From the NCBI GenBank assembly GCA_037389465.1, contig JAZARR010000193.1:868001-932000 (forward strand): a stretch of DNA of 64,000 nucleotides, read 5' to 3'. Positions 1 through 16,229 of the stretch are shown in pieces. The notes below the pieces were generated by a model. That model made no database searches. It was not told the DNA's origin and was given only the letters and a program-made list of their open reading frames with translations. The DNA comes from Baylisascaris procyonis. Its lineage: Eukaryota; Nematoda; Chromadorea; Rhabditida; Ascarididae. Positions within the stretch are counted from its first letter, which is position 1. Every line of letters begins with the position of its first letter. A program made the translations under genes and the position numbers.

Positions 1-333
1 TCGGAATTGATTTATTATTCGGAGTTATCGTTGAATTTGTTCGTCGTAATCGTTGAAGTTGTTTTTCATTAAAAAATATTCGTGATTGTATTAAATATGG
101 TAATGACTGAAAATTATTTTTATAATCAATAATATTTGAATTTCGCATTAATTGTTCACTAACATTATCGTTTTCATCGATTGTCGCGAAGTTTTTTTCG
201 TGAGGAAAATCAATAATTTCATCGTAGAGTGGTGCAGCATTTTCGTCGATAATTGAATTCCAACCATCGTTAGGAAACGAAACCGTTTGAGGGAATAGAA
301 ATTGCCCGAATTTCACTTGTCGTTTCCATATTG
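1..333 (-). CDS. Partial exon of an unidentified gene
   Basis: One frame stays open across the whole 333 bases on the minus strand, about 110 codons, cut by the window edge. It starts at a TTTAG acceptor (334-338) with two bases completing a split codon, and begins IWKRQVKFGQFLFPQ. The middle is acidic (DENAAPLYDEIIDFP), the later part Asn/Gln/Arg-rich (QLQRLRRTNSTITPNNKS). It has no ATG near its start, so it must be an internal or terminal exon. The composition resembles a cytoplasmic or disordered region, but I recognise no family. The open frame, varied amino-acid composition and good acceptor support coding; upstream exons were not found in 334-10000. Confidence 0.55.
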
Positions 334-352
334 CTAAATTATTATTAATATT

Positions 353-354
<2 letters not shown>

Positions 355-384
<30 letters not shown>

Positions 385-415
385 CTTATTTATTTATTTA
401 TTTATTTATTTGTTT
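355..415. repeat. (TTTA)n microsatellite
   Basis: Near-perfect ATTT/TTTA tetranucleotide run lying just upstream (in gene direction) of the partial exon. Similar short (AAAT)n runs recur at about 957-980, 9836-9856, 27126-27160, 28796-28822 and 48520-48576. Confidence 0.9.
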
Positions 416-1610
416 TAAATATTAATAAAATCTAATTTTTATATTTTAATTAATTGTTTGTTTTTTTATAAAGAAACTGTTCCCTATGCAAATATGGTTT
501 AGTCGAAGACCAAAGATCAATATTTTGAATTTCTGCTACACCTATATCGTTCACTCTAAGCATATTCCTATATTACCATATTGAGATATAACTAAGTCAT
601 CTAGAGTAATATTCAGTAAAAAAAATTATAAATATAATTTTCGTCAAAGTTATATACAACTATCAGCATAAATAATTAAGTCAAAAACATTGAAAATACC
701 TCAAACTTTATTCAAACTACTAGTAATTGAAAGTAAGTAATATACTACTAAAGTATTTTTTACACATAATTTTAAAAAACTCAAAGATGGAACAATCTAA
801 TATCATTGGCTGATTTTCTTCCTTTCCATTTTAAGGAGGTACTATCTTAACTAGTGGAAATTTAAGCTTGGAATAAGTTTAACTTATGCTACTTTATCAC
901 CCATTCAAAATCAATAAGATGGATTTGATTGTGGAATCTTGGACTCATATTTTTCAAATAAATAAATAAATAAATAAATAAGATTAAAAAAAATAGGAAA
1001 CTGTTGATACTGCTAACCTGTATCAATGGTCGTATAAAGGCAATTTAGCCATATAAGGAGATATACGAATGTCATACGCATCTATTGACACGAATACCGT
1101 CTTCCGATCATATGTTCCAATAGAACTCACACTAAAATAAAGAAATTATTACCCCATGGGGTTTTATTTTATCGTATATATACGTGCGGCATAACCATAT
1201 TATTTATAAGTCAATTACAAAAAACTATCAAAAACGCAATCATGCAAACTGATTCGCAAATGAAATAAGGCGGAAGAAGTGCAACACGAAGAAAATGCAA
1301 CCAAAATGAAAGCGTTGAGGATACGCTCGAATCCACTCGAAACGGGTTCCCCTCCCTTTTTTATGCAAAAATTCATTGAAAAGCAACAATTTTTCCTTGC
1401 TAAATAACGTAAACAATTCCAGTTTTGATTGAATCTTCGATGAAATAAAATTCAATCGTTGAATAAATTATATAAACTAGGCCCCTAATGTTAAATTATT
1501 TTATTCATATAAATATTTTATAAATTGTTTTAATAAATAATATCTTTTATATCACCGAGTAAATTATATACCTGTGATTACATGTATATATCCTATGATT
1601 AACGAAGTAA
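416..1610. other. Non-coding, no feature recognised
   Basis: AT-rich sequence. A 71-codon minus-strand frame at 1240-1455 lacks convincing splice sites or family similarity and is not called. Confidence 0.5.
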
Positions 1611-1616
1611 TACGCT

Positions 1617-4600
1617 GAAGATAGCCAACATTATATACCGGCGATCGGCAATGTTATACACCTACGATCAACAACGTTACATGCCGGTGGCCAGCAAGGT
1701 TATATACCTACCATCAGCAAGGTTACATACCTACGATCAACAAAGTCATATACCTACGAACAGCAAGATTATATACCGATAACCAACAGGATTATAAACC
1801 TACGATCTTATATAACCACTATCAGCAAGGTTATATGCCCGTGACCAGCAAGGTTATATATCGTTGACAAGCCAGATTATATAACTATCAACAACAAGAA
1901 TACATACCTACGACTAGCAAGGAGCAAGATTATATACTTAACTTACGATCCAGTAAGGTTATATATGTACGATCAGCAAGGTTATATACCGGTGCCAGTA
2001 GCATTACATACCGCTGGCCAACAAGATTATATGTTCACAACCTTATATACCCACTATCAGCAAGGCTATATACCTACGATCAGCAAAATTATACACCTAC
2101 TATCTTATATACCCGCGATCAACAAAGTTATATACCGGTGACCAGTAGCATTACATACCGCTGGCCAACAAGATTATATATTCACAACCTTATATACCCA
2201 CTATCAGCGAGGTTATATACCAGTGACCACCAGGATTATACGCCTACAATCTTATATACCCACTATCAGCAAGGCTACATACCTACGATCAGCAAAATTA
2301 TATACCTACTATCTTATATACCCACGATCAACAAAGTTATATACCGGTGACCAGTAGCATTACATACCGCTGGCCAACAACATTATATATTCACAACCTT
2401 ACATACCCACTATCAGCGAGGTTATATACCTACGATCAGCAAAATTATATACCTACTATCTTATATACCCACGATCAACAAAGTCATATACCGGTGACCA
2501 GTAGCATTACATACCGCTGGCCAACAACATTATATATTCACAACCTTACATACTCACTATCAGCGAGGTTATATACCTACGATCAGCAAAATTATATACC
2601 TACTATCTTATATACCCACGATCAACAAAGTTATATACCGGTGACCAGTAGCATTACATACCGCTGGCCAACAACATTATATATTCACAACCTCACATAC
2701 CCACTACCAGCGAGGTTATATACCTACGATCAGCAAAATTATATACCTACTGTCTTATATACCCACGATCAACAAAGTTATATACCGGTGACCAGTAGCA
2801 TTACATACCGCTGGCCAACAACATTATATATTCACAACCTTACATACCACTATCAGCGAGGTTATATACCTACGATCAGCAAAATTATATACCTACTATC
2901 TTATATACCCACGATCAACAAAGTCATATACCGGTGACCAGTAGCAATACATACCGCTGGCCAACAACATTATATATTCACAACCTTACATACTCACTAT
3001 CAGCGAGGTTATATACCTACGATCAGCAAAATTATATACCTACTATCTTATATACCCACGATCAACAAAGTTATATACCGGTGACCAGTAGCATTACATA
3101 CCGCTGGCCAACAAGATTATATATTCACAACCTTATATACCCACTATCAGCAAGGCTATATACCTACGATCAGCAAGATTATATACCTACTATCTCATAT
3201 ACCCACGATCAACAAAGTTATATACCGGTGACCAGTAGGATTATATACCGCTGGCCAACAAGATTATATATTCACAACCTTATATACCCACTATCAGCAA
3301 GGCTACATACCTACGATCAGCAAAATTATATACCTACTGTCTTATATACCCACGATCAACAAAGTTATATACCGGTGACCAGTAGCATTACATACCGCTG
3401 GCCAACAACATTATATATTCACAACCTTACATACCCACCATCAGCGAGGTTATATACCTACGATCAGCAAAATTATATACCTACTATCTTATATACCCAC
3501 GATCAACAAAGTTATATACCGGTGACCAGTAGCATTACATACCGCTGGCCAACAAGATTATATATTCACAACCTTATATACCCACTATCAGCAAGGCTAT
3601 ATACCTACGATCAGCAAGATTATATACCTACTATCTCATATACCCACGATCAACAAAGTTATATACCGGTGACCAGTAGGATTATATACCGCTGGCCAAC
3701 AAGATTATATATTCACAACCTTATATACCCACTATCAGCAAGGCTACATACCTACGATCAGCAAAATTATATACCTACTGTCTTATATACCCACGATCAA
3801 CAAAGTTATATACCGGTGACCAGTAGCATTACATACCGCTGGCCAACAACATTATATATTCACAACCTTACATACCACTATCAGCGAGGTTATATACCTA
3901 CGATCAGCAAAATTATATACCTACTATCTTATATACCCACGATCAACAAAGTCATATACCGGTGACCAGTAGCAATACATACCGCTGGCCAACAACATTA
4001 TATATTCACAACCTTACAAACTCACTATCAGCGAGGTTATATACCTACGATCAGCAAAATTATATACCTACTATCTTATATACCCACGATCAACAAAGTT
4101 ATATACCGGTGACCAGTAGCATTACATACCGCTGGCCAACAAGATTATATATTCACAACCTTATATACCCACTATCAGCAAGGCTATATACCTACGATCA
4201 GCAAGATTATATACCTACTATCTCATATACCCACGATCAACAAAGTTATATACCGGTGACCAGTAGGATTATATACCGCTGGCCAACAAGATTATATATT
4301 CACAACCTTATATACCCACTATCAGCAAGGCTACATACCTACGATCAGCAAAATTATGTACCTACTGTCTTATATACCCACGATCAACAAAGTTATATAC
4401 CGGTGACCAGTAGCATTACATACCGCTGGCCAACAACATTATATATTCACAACCATACATACCCACCATCAGCGAGGTTATATACCTACGATCAGCAAAA
4501 TTATATACCTACTATCTTATATACCCACGATCAACAAAGTTATATACCGGTGACCAGTAGCGTTACATACCGCTGGCCAACAAGATTATATATTCACAAT

Positions 4601-5763
4601 CTTATATACCCACTATCAGCAAGGCTATATACCTACGATCAGCAAAATTATATACCTACTATCTTATATACCCACGATCAACAAAGTTATATACCGGTGA
4701 CCAGTAGCATTACATACCGCTGGCCAACAAGATTATATATTCACAACCTTATATACCCACTATCAGCAAGGCTATATACCTACGATCAGCAAGATTATAT
4801 ACCTACTATCTCATATACCCACGATCAACAAAGTTATATACCGGTGACCAGTAGGATTATATACCGCTGGCCAACAAGATTATATATTCACAACCTTATA
4901 TACCCACTATCAGCAAGGCTACATACCTACGATCAGCAAAATTATGTACCTACTGTCTTATATACCCACGATCAACAAAGTTATATACCGGTGACCAGTA
5001 GCATTACATACCGCTGGCCAACAACATTATATATTCACAACCTTACATACCCACCATCAGCGAGGTTATATACCTACGATCAGCAAAATTATATACCTAC
5101 TATCTTATATACCCACGATCAACAAAGTTATATACCGGTGACCAGTAGCGTTACATACCGCTGGCCAACAAGATTATATATTCACAACCTTATATACCCA
5201 CTATCAGCAAGGCTATATACCTACGATCAGCAAAATTATATACCTACTATCTTATATACCCACGATCAACAAAGTTATATACCGGTGACCAGTAGGATTA
5301 TATACCGCTGGCCAACAAGATTATATATTCACAACCTTATATACCCACTATCAGCAAGGCTACATACCTACGATCAGCAAAATTATATACCTACTATCTT
5401 ATATACCCACGATCAACAAAGTTATATACCGGTGACCAGTAGCATTACATACCGCTGGCCAACAACATTATATATTCACAACCTTACATACCCACCATCA
5501 GCGAGGTTATATACCTACGATCAGCAAAATTATATACCTACTATCTTATATACCCACGATCAACAAAGTTATATACCGGTGACCAGTAGCGTTACATACC
5601 GCTGGCCAACAAGATTATATATTCACAACCTTATATACCCACTATCAGCAAGGCTATACGCCTACGATCAGCAAAATTATACACCTAGTATCTTATATAC
5701 CGACGATCAACAAAGCTATATACCGGTGACCAGTTATATCCCTACGATGAGCAAAATAATATA
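1617..5763. repeat. Higher-order minisatellite (23-25-bp monomer, 147-bp unit)
   Basis: The basic monomer is about 23-25 bp (TTATATACCTACGATCAGCA plus a few bases). It is degenerate at the left edge (1617-2130). From 2344 the array becomes a higher-order repeat: the landmark CCGGTGACCAGTAG recurs at 2344, 2491, 2638, 2785, 2931, 3078, 3225, 3372, 3519 and onward to about 5722, almost always 147 bp apart, about 23 units of six monomers. Variant units themselves recur: the block starting at 2931 restarts at 3959, 1028 bp later (seven units less one base). One plus-strand frame is open over long stretches because 147 is divisible by 3, but it has no ATG and is broken by one-base deletions near 2845 and 3867, so I treat it as non-coding. 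Confidence 0.95.
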
Positions 5764-10029
<4,266 letters not shown>

Positions 10030-10296
10030 TAAACAAATCTTTTCATTAATGATCGCAGAAGTGATATTCAAATATAAAAGCAATATTGAAAACGTAAAAA
10101 ATAAAATCCATATAAATTGAAAAATATATGTAAAACAAAATGTATTTTTTTTTCCAATTTTGGAATATAACGGAAACGAAAAATTACCCACAGTTTGAGT
10201 GATTTCCGGCTATTACAACCACTATACCTATTGCAATATTCGAGTCCCACTAGAATACATTAGTATCATTTTTCTATGCCAATGAAAAATGTAACA
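10030..10296 (-). repeat. Dispersed repeat, copy A
   Basis: Reads, on the minus strand, as the same ~268-bp sequence found on the plus strand at 38361-38632: shared blocks include TGTTACATTTTTCATTGGCA, GGTTGTAATAGCCGGAAATC, ACTCAAACTGTGGGTAATTT and CGTTTTCAATATTGCTTTTA, in the same order with scattered substitutions. No coding capacity or clear terminal inverted repeats. Unclassified transposable-element fragment. Confidence 0.85.
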
Positions 10297-10527
10297 ATTG
10301 TCCTTACTTAAAGGGTATATAAAAAAGATGCAAAATTTAGGGAGTTTCAATGCCAAACCGAAGTTTCACTTCCTTTCATATGCAAATTGCTGGGAAAGGA
10401 AAAGAAAGAAGTCAACCGTCTATCACCCCCTCCATTAGTAAATGGAAAAGAGGATCCAATAGTTGTTTCGAAAATAAACAGCGGAATGCCCAATGATAAA
10501 ATTGATAATACATGATAACGAATACAC

Positions 10528-13500
10528 TTATTTCGATATATCAGAGAAAATACGTATAAGATTGTCTGTAGTGGCAGGTAACGAAGTGACCGGACATCTG
10601 TGTTCCCGACGTACAAACTCACTGATACACTCATAGCAGAACACATATCCAGAAACGCTCAGAACCTTCAAAAAATTTATTCAATAGTTGCTTCGAAAAT
10701 TTCATGTCACATAAAAATCTATACCATCTTAAAAGTAGACAGTTTAAGATGTCCCATCAGATAACCATTTGAGGGAGAAGCAATATGAAGAAAATAGCTG
10801 TTGAATTTTTCCGGATGAGAGGAAAATAGCTCTTATATTTTTCCGGAAGAAAGGAAAATACCTCTTGTATTTTTCCGGAAGAAAGGAAAATAGCTCTTGT
10901 ATTTTTCCGGAACAGAGAAAAACAGCTACAGCTCTTGTATTTTTCGGAAGACAGAACGGAAGAAAGAAGGCAATCAAACTATGCATAACACTCCCCTCCT
11001 CCCCCCCCCCCTCTCCTCCAATTCTGCCACTCATCAAAAGGCGCCTACAAGTGAAAATCATGTATAACACAAGTCACCAAAAAAAAACTCCAGAATCTCA
11101 TGCTACTAGCAAAACTTAGCTTAGTTGATATTCTATTTTCTAAGCTTTTATGAGTGCCCTTACTGGCTATAGTTTCGATAATTTTATTTTTAATTCTTTT
11201 CTAAAAATTTACAAAGAAAAAACAGATCTAAGATAGTAGAAGATGAGAAAAAAAATGGAATGAGCATCTAAACATAAAATCAAAATAAAAAACTTTCATA
11301 AAAATTCAATGATAAAATTTAAGCTAACCGTATCGTTATGACGATGTCGAAGGCAAATAGGACATTTATCTGTTTCAAGAAGCATTACCGATGTCTCACG
11401 AAGATGCTGAAATAATTAAAATCTTTTAAGTTCTGACAAAAAAAAACGGAAAAGAACCAAAAGGAAATGGGAAATCTAAAACAAAAAAAAAAAAAAAATT
11501 GGGAGAAAATAAGCGGAAAATTGCAAAGAATAGGCCTGAAATTCTTATAAATACGATAAAAAAGGTGCAATGCCTTTCTATTCCCTAAGAGGAAGGCGTA
11601 GCGCCATCCAACGTTTAAAGAAGAGAGGTTAGGGCCTTTCTGAGCACTTAAAAAAGGTGCGACATCCATACTGAGGTAGAGTAACAGTTCCAGAAAGAAG
11701 TTTTTTCCCCTACACCCCTTCGAAGATCATGAATTAAAATCATTCTAAAAACATCGCTTCGCCGGTCAGTCGGAGAAACGGCGAGATCTCGACAGTTGAG
11801 AAAAGAGACTTCCCTCTCCAAGAAGTAAACAACAATAAAGATTCATGCAAAATAACCTCTGATAGGGATTCGATCATCTTAACATTCAAATATACTTTTC
11901 AAACAGAGATTGGCAGCTATCGACAAATAGCTGTCACCCTCTTCATGATTTACTATCACCTTCACTTATCACTACTTATCACAGTCCTTGTCACCTATCA
12001 CCACATAAAAATACAGCGATAAGTTGTAGTGGAAAGCATCAAAAACTTGGAAAAAAAATTACTTTATGCGGTGGTGTAGGTATATTGTTGACGCTTCTTG
12101 CTAACATTAATCTATGTTGTGCGCCCAAATCACTGTTATAGAAGAAGTCGACGAATTGAACAAAAAGTAGCATATATCCCAACATTTGTCGTATTATTCC
12201 TGGCATTGCAACGAATGAACGCCATAAACGATTTATAAAACTGCAAACAAAATAATTTAATTGATTCACTTGGTACTATAGTGTTACGCAATAAGTTAAT
12301 GTTATATTACCTGTTCATTACCTATTTCCGATCACTTATCTGTCTTACACATCACCTGTTCTGTTTCTAAACTTATCGAAGAAACATTTAATCACATAAA
12401 ATCTGAAGTGGGGAGAGGGGAAAAAATTTAAAAATAGATAACGCTTGAACTTTCAATTTATATCAATTCTAAGTGTAAATACAATTATGCATTGCATATT
12501 GCAATTGCAAACGATTCCATTCTTCACTAACTTGCACAACTGCAATTGGTTGCAAAACAAAATTCACTAAGAAACATAAACATAGGTGATTTAGTATCGG
12601 AAAGGAATTCTAAACCAATTTCAACGGTTCACTTGGGTACTGCCGATCCAAATGGATCAGTAACACTATGTCACTGGCATCGTTTACTTCATACAGCAAA
12701 GCTTTCTTTGTAATTCCTCTTGCTGGATCGTATAATAAATGAATATAGATTTAAATATAGTCTTGATTGCAAATCGTTTATGACTTCTCTCCTTTCAATT
12801 TTTTTTCAATTTTTTTCTTTTTTCAAATCAAACCTCATAAAATTCATTTCGTCTATACTTCCTTTGAGGACTCCTTCCGACAACCTCTTCCCCCCCCCCC
12901 CCCACCATCCTTCGCCTCCTACTTTATTTTCTGAGGATCTTTCAAGCGATCTCCGCTATCTTAGACATATCATCAAGAAGATGGGTGTCGAACTTGGCTT
13001 ACCCACTTTGGCGCAAATGTCTCGGCACTTCGTCAAATTTTGCAATATCTTCGGGTGAAAGTCTCTCCAATCGAACACCAGCCAAATATAGTAATGGCGA
13101 ATGAATAGTGCACTCAGATAAAAGATAGGCAAATTGAAGCATAAATGCCCAAGCATTGAACATCCACTTCAACCATGGATATGCAGAGTGGAATAGACGT
13201 GCTAATCGCAACCTTAATGGCTCATCCTGAAATAAAATGGCCTTATGTTCGAATATTTCTATCGATTTCAATAATGGGAATGAGATAGTCGGGCGAGAGA
13301 GGTAAAAGAGTCAAAAAGGAGCAAAAAAAAATGGAAAAAGCTCCGAAAAAAACACTCCTTAAACTGCGACGGAGCAACGAGATAAAACAATCTTTATAAT
13401 TCATTAAATACAAAAAATTAATATTTGTATATAAAATCGAAATGTATTTCGTCTACATTAATTCTTCTCAGGATAGCACCTATAAGTCCGACAATATAAA

Positions 13501-14029
13501 AAAAAGTAGAGACTTCTAACTTTTTCAAGTAAAAGTTAATCCTAGCAAACAAATCGAATGGAACGGCCTGAAAACAAAATGAGGAGGGGATAGCGAAAAG
13601 GTAGCGGCAATGGGAATAATACAAAAACGAACTTCATGAAACGTATAGGTAACAGTGGAGGGTTTTCCATTCGTAACTTTACTAGCTATTTATGAGTGAA
13701 CTTTCATTCTTTATTTAACCCATCAGAAGCTTCCTTATTTCTCTCTTATTTCAAGAATCTTTCAGAGGATTCAAGGAACCCCGATCTGCAACTTTTACTG
13801 TTATCTTGGTGTTCCAATAACCCCTCTATCCAGCACATGCGTAAGCGAATGTCAACTGAAAATCAGTGCTGATAAGGTAGTGGGAGGGGGGAGGCGGGAG
13901 GGGAGGAAGGCAGGAAGATGCAACGTCTGGGTTGCAATTCTTAACTAGGGTAATATCCGATTAAGTTTTGAAGCTTTCTGAACAACTGCCGTTTGCAAGC
14001 TGCCATTATTACCTGCCCTTTATATATAT

Positions 14030-14093
<64 letters not shown>

Positions 14094-15950
14094 ATATATA
14101 TATATATATATATATCGAATAAACATAAAAATATCGAATAAACAGAAAAACCTATGATTATCCCTAAAAGTTAAAGAAACAACTAGCCCGACGTAGAGGA
14201 AGCAAATGTAGATAAAACGAAATCCTTTCGTAGAGTTTATCCAATTTGCCCTTAAGATATGGCCACAATACCTAAAATCGTTATCATCACTTATTTCCCC
14301 AAATGTCTCCTTATCACTATTATTTATCAACTAAGATCTTATCACAACTGATAATCGCCAAGCATCACAGAACACTGAAAACGTTAAAATGTTATTTTTT
14401 AAATGCAAAAATTCGATCGTCGAGTAAAATTTAAGGAAACTTAATATTCATAATGAAGAATTTCAAAAAAGTTTTGAAATTCACTAAATGAGAAACAGCA
14501 ACTGAAACAGTTTATAAAATATAATGCCCATTTCATTAAATAATCCCAACGGCTATTGACAATGTAAATCAAAATCTTTTGGTGGGTCGATAGTCGGAAT
14601 CCTCAAGGGGAACGCAATAAACTATAACAAAAACAAAAAAGGCTATAAGACTCCTTCTCTTGTTTTCATTCCAGTCTCTTCTATTTTTATTAACAAACAC
14701 CCAAGTCACCGTCGATTCGCTCATTCACATACACTGTAGAAATTAATCACTCACCAATACCAATAACGATTTAATTCGAGGTAATCCTTGTGATGGAATC
14801 GAACCCGTTGAATATGCGATACGTTTTATACTATAGAAATTCTCCGAAAATGATGCACCTATAAAAGTTTACATTAAATTTCTTTAAAAACCATCGGGTA
14901 AAATTTCAGGTACTACAAGAATGGAATATCGCTAATATTTCCTTTGTAAATGTTACATAATTAAGTTATTAAACTCTACCTATGCTACAATATATCGTAA
15001 TGCTATAATATACTGTAGTGCGATAATCTAATATATTTCAATAATACCGTGAAATAAGCGTTCAAAAAGGGATAGCTTCCCTAGGGGTATGTTAATAATA
15101 TTTCTACTCTAATAGCTCGAAAATACTTAGAAGAACGAAAAAAAAAATGAAATTCCCAAGGAATACAACGATTGCAATGGTAGCGGCAACTTCCCCCCCC
15201 CCCCACCCCTTCACTCAAACAATACCTCAAACAAGTACAAGCACATACCATATCTTTTTAAATAATGATCTTCAAGTACCAAATCGAATATTGCATATAG
15301 TTCATCGTACCATTTACTTGCTGTACTAAATCGTTGTGGATGAATTGTCGATAAATACTGCAAGAAATAAAGCTTTCATTATACGATAAGCCAAGTATAA
15401 TTGAACTCTATCAAACACCTTAATAAGTAGTGAAGGCTAATGAGCACGGAGCTCCTTAGCTCCAAATAGGAGCCTATAAAATGGGTGGTCTAAGGTATTG
15501 AAATCTATTTAAATGCAATTATCAAAAATGAAATCACCTGGAAAAGGATGTTAATTATATTGGGACGATGGACGGGAGCAAGGGGAGAGGGGAGGGGAGG
15601 GGGTAAGCTTCGTAGAACTTTCCCAGCCAAATAACCCGACAACATCAAAAATCGATCCCCTCCCCTCCCGTTCTCCTGAGGCGCATTCCTTTCTAGGTCT
15701 CTACCAGGTGGGATTTCCGGAAGGATACGCGAAAGTTGAGAAAAAAGGGTAGATACCTTGAAATACGCTCATAACGAAGTTCATTAAAAAATCCTACCTT
15801 AACGAGATGCCCAATCGCTGGTTTCAATGAATTCATGAGGCTCTCTTGTGAGAGGATATCGAAGATTGATGGCTGTTGACATACTAAGCCATTGTGATGA
15901 GTTTTTGAATTTACATGCACCCCATAGAAAGTTGCACCTGCGTTCGACAT
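10528..15950 (-). CDS. PEX12: Peroxisome assembly protein 12 (peroxin-12), 8 exons
   Basis: Peroxisomal membrane protein; with PEX2 and PEX10 it forms the RING complex that ubiquitinates the PTS1 receptor PEX5 for recycling. Exons (minus strand): 15950-15798, 15357-15249, 14858-14755, 13567-13514, 13226-13003, 12240-12063, 11406-11329, 10665-10528. All junction phases agree and give 345 residues (human about 359). The N-terminus carries QPSIFDILSQESLM, then YDELYAIFDLVLEDHYL, SFSENFYSIKRI, SPLLYLAGVRLERLSPEDI and VQFVDFFYNSD, all hallmark PEX12 segments. The C-terminal RING-like domain has C289xxC292, C310xxC313 and CPVTS at 324; as known for PEX12 it has an incomplete cysteine set. Exon 4 uses a weak donor (GTCTCT) and its end is the least certain junction. 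An acceptor-like TTTCAG lies 8 bases before the ATG. Confidence 0.93.
10785..10965. repeat. 32-bp tandem repeat in PEX12 intron 7
   Basis: About five copies of a ~32-bp unit built around CTCTTGTATTTTTCCGGAAG, the last two degenerate. Lies between the two RING-encoding exons. Confidence 0.85.
14021..14115. repeat. (TA)n in PEX12 intron 3
   Basis: Roughly 95 bp TA with a few C/G interruptions (ATACATATATA, ATGTATGTATA). Confidence 0.95.
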
Positions 15951-15966
15951 AATACAACCTGAAATT
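15951..15966 (-). promoter_or_regulatory. Acceptor-like site before the PEX12 ATG
   Basis: Minus-strand sequence AAATTTCAG then eight bases then ATG. In nematodes such a site just upstream of the start codon is typical for spliced-leader trans-splicing; a 5'-UTR intron is the alternative. Confidence 0.45.
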
Positions 15967-16229
15967 TAACTAAATATTTGAAACACATTGAAAACACGAC
16001 TGAAATGAAATTCGCTTCGTTGGATTTACTACCTTTTAAATATTAGAATCAATAAGGCGACAATATTAAGGATCATTCCGTTTTTATTTCCATTCCATAT
16101 TCTTATGAACAGAACATCTATAGATGTCGATGGTACCAATTATCCAGTATTCTCAAAAAGTACTTGAAAAAAAATTATCATTTACATGGTCGTACTTTAG
16201 AAAAACATTTTCTGCAGACGGAACTTGAA

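Noticed and set aside
1240..1455. 71-codon minus-strand frame as an exon of the partial left-end gene
   Set aside because: No good donor before its stop, no family similarity, and it does not lead into the exon at 1-333.
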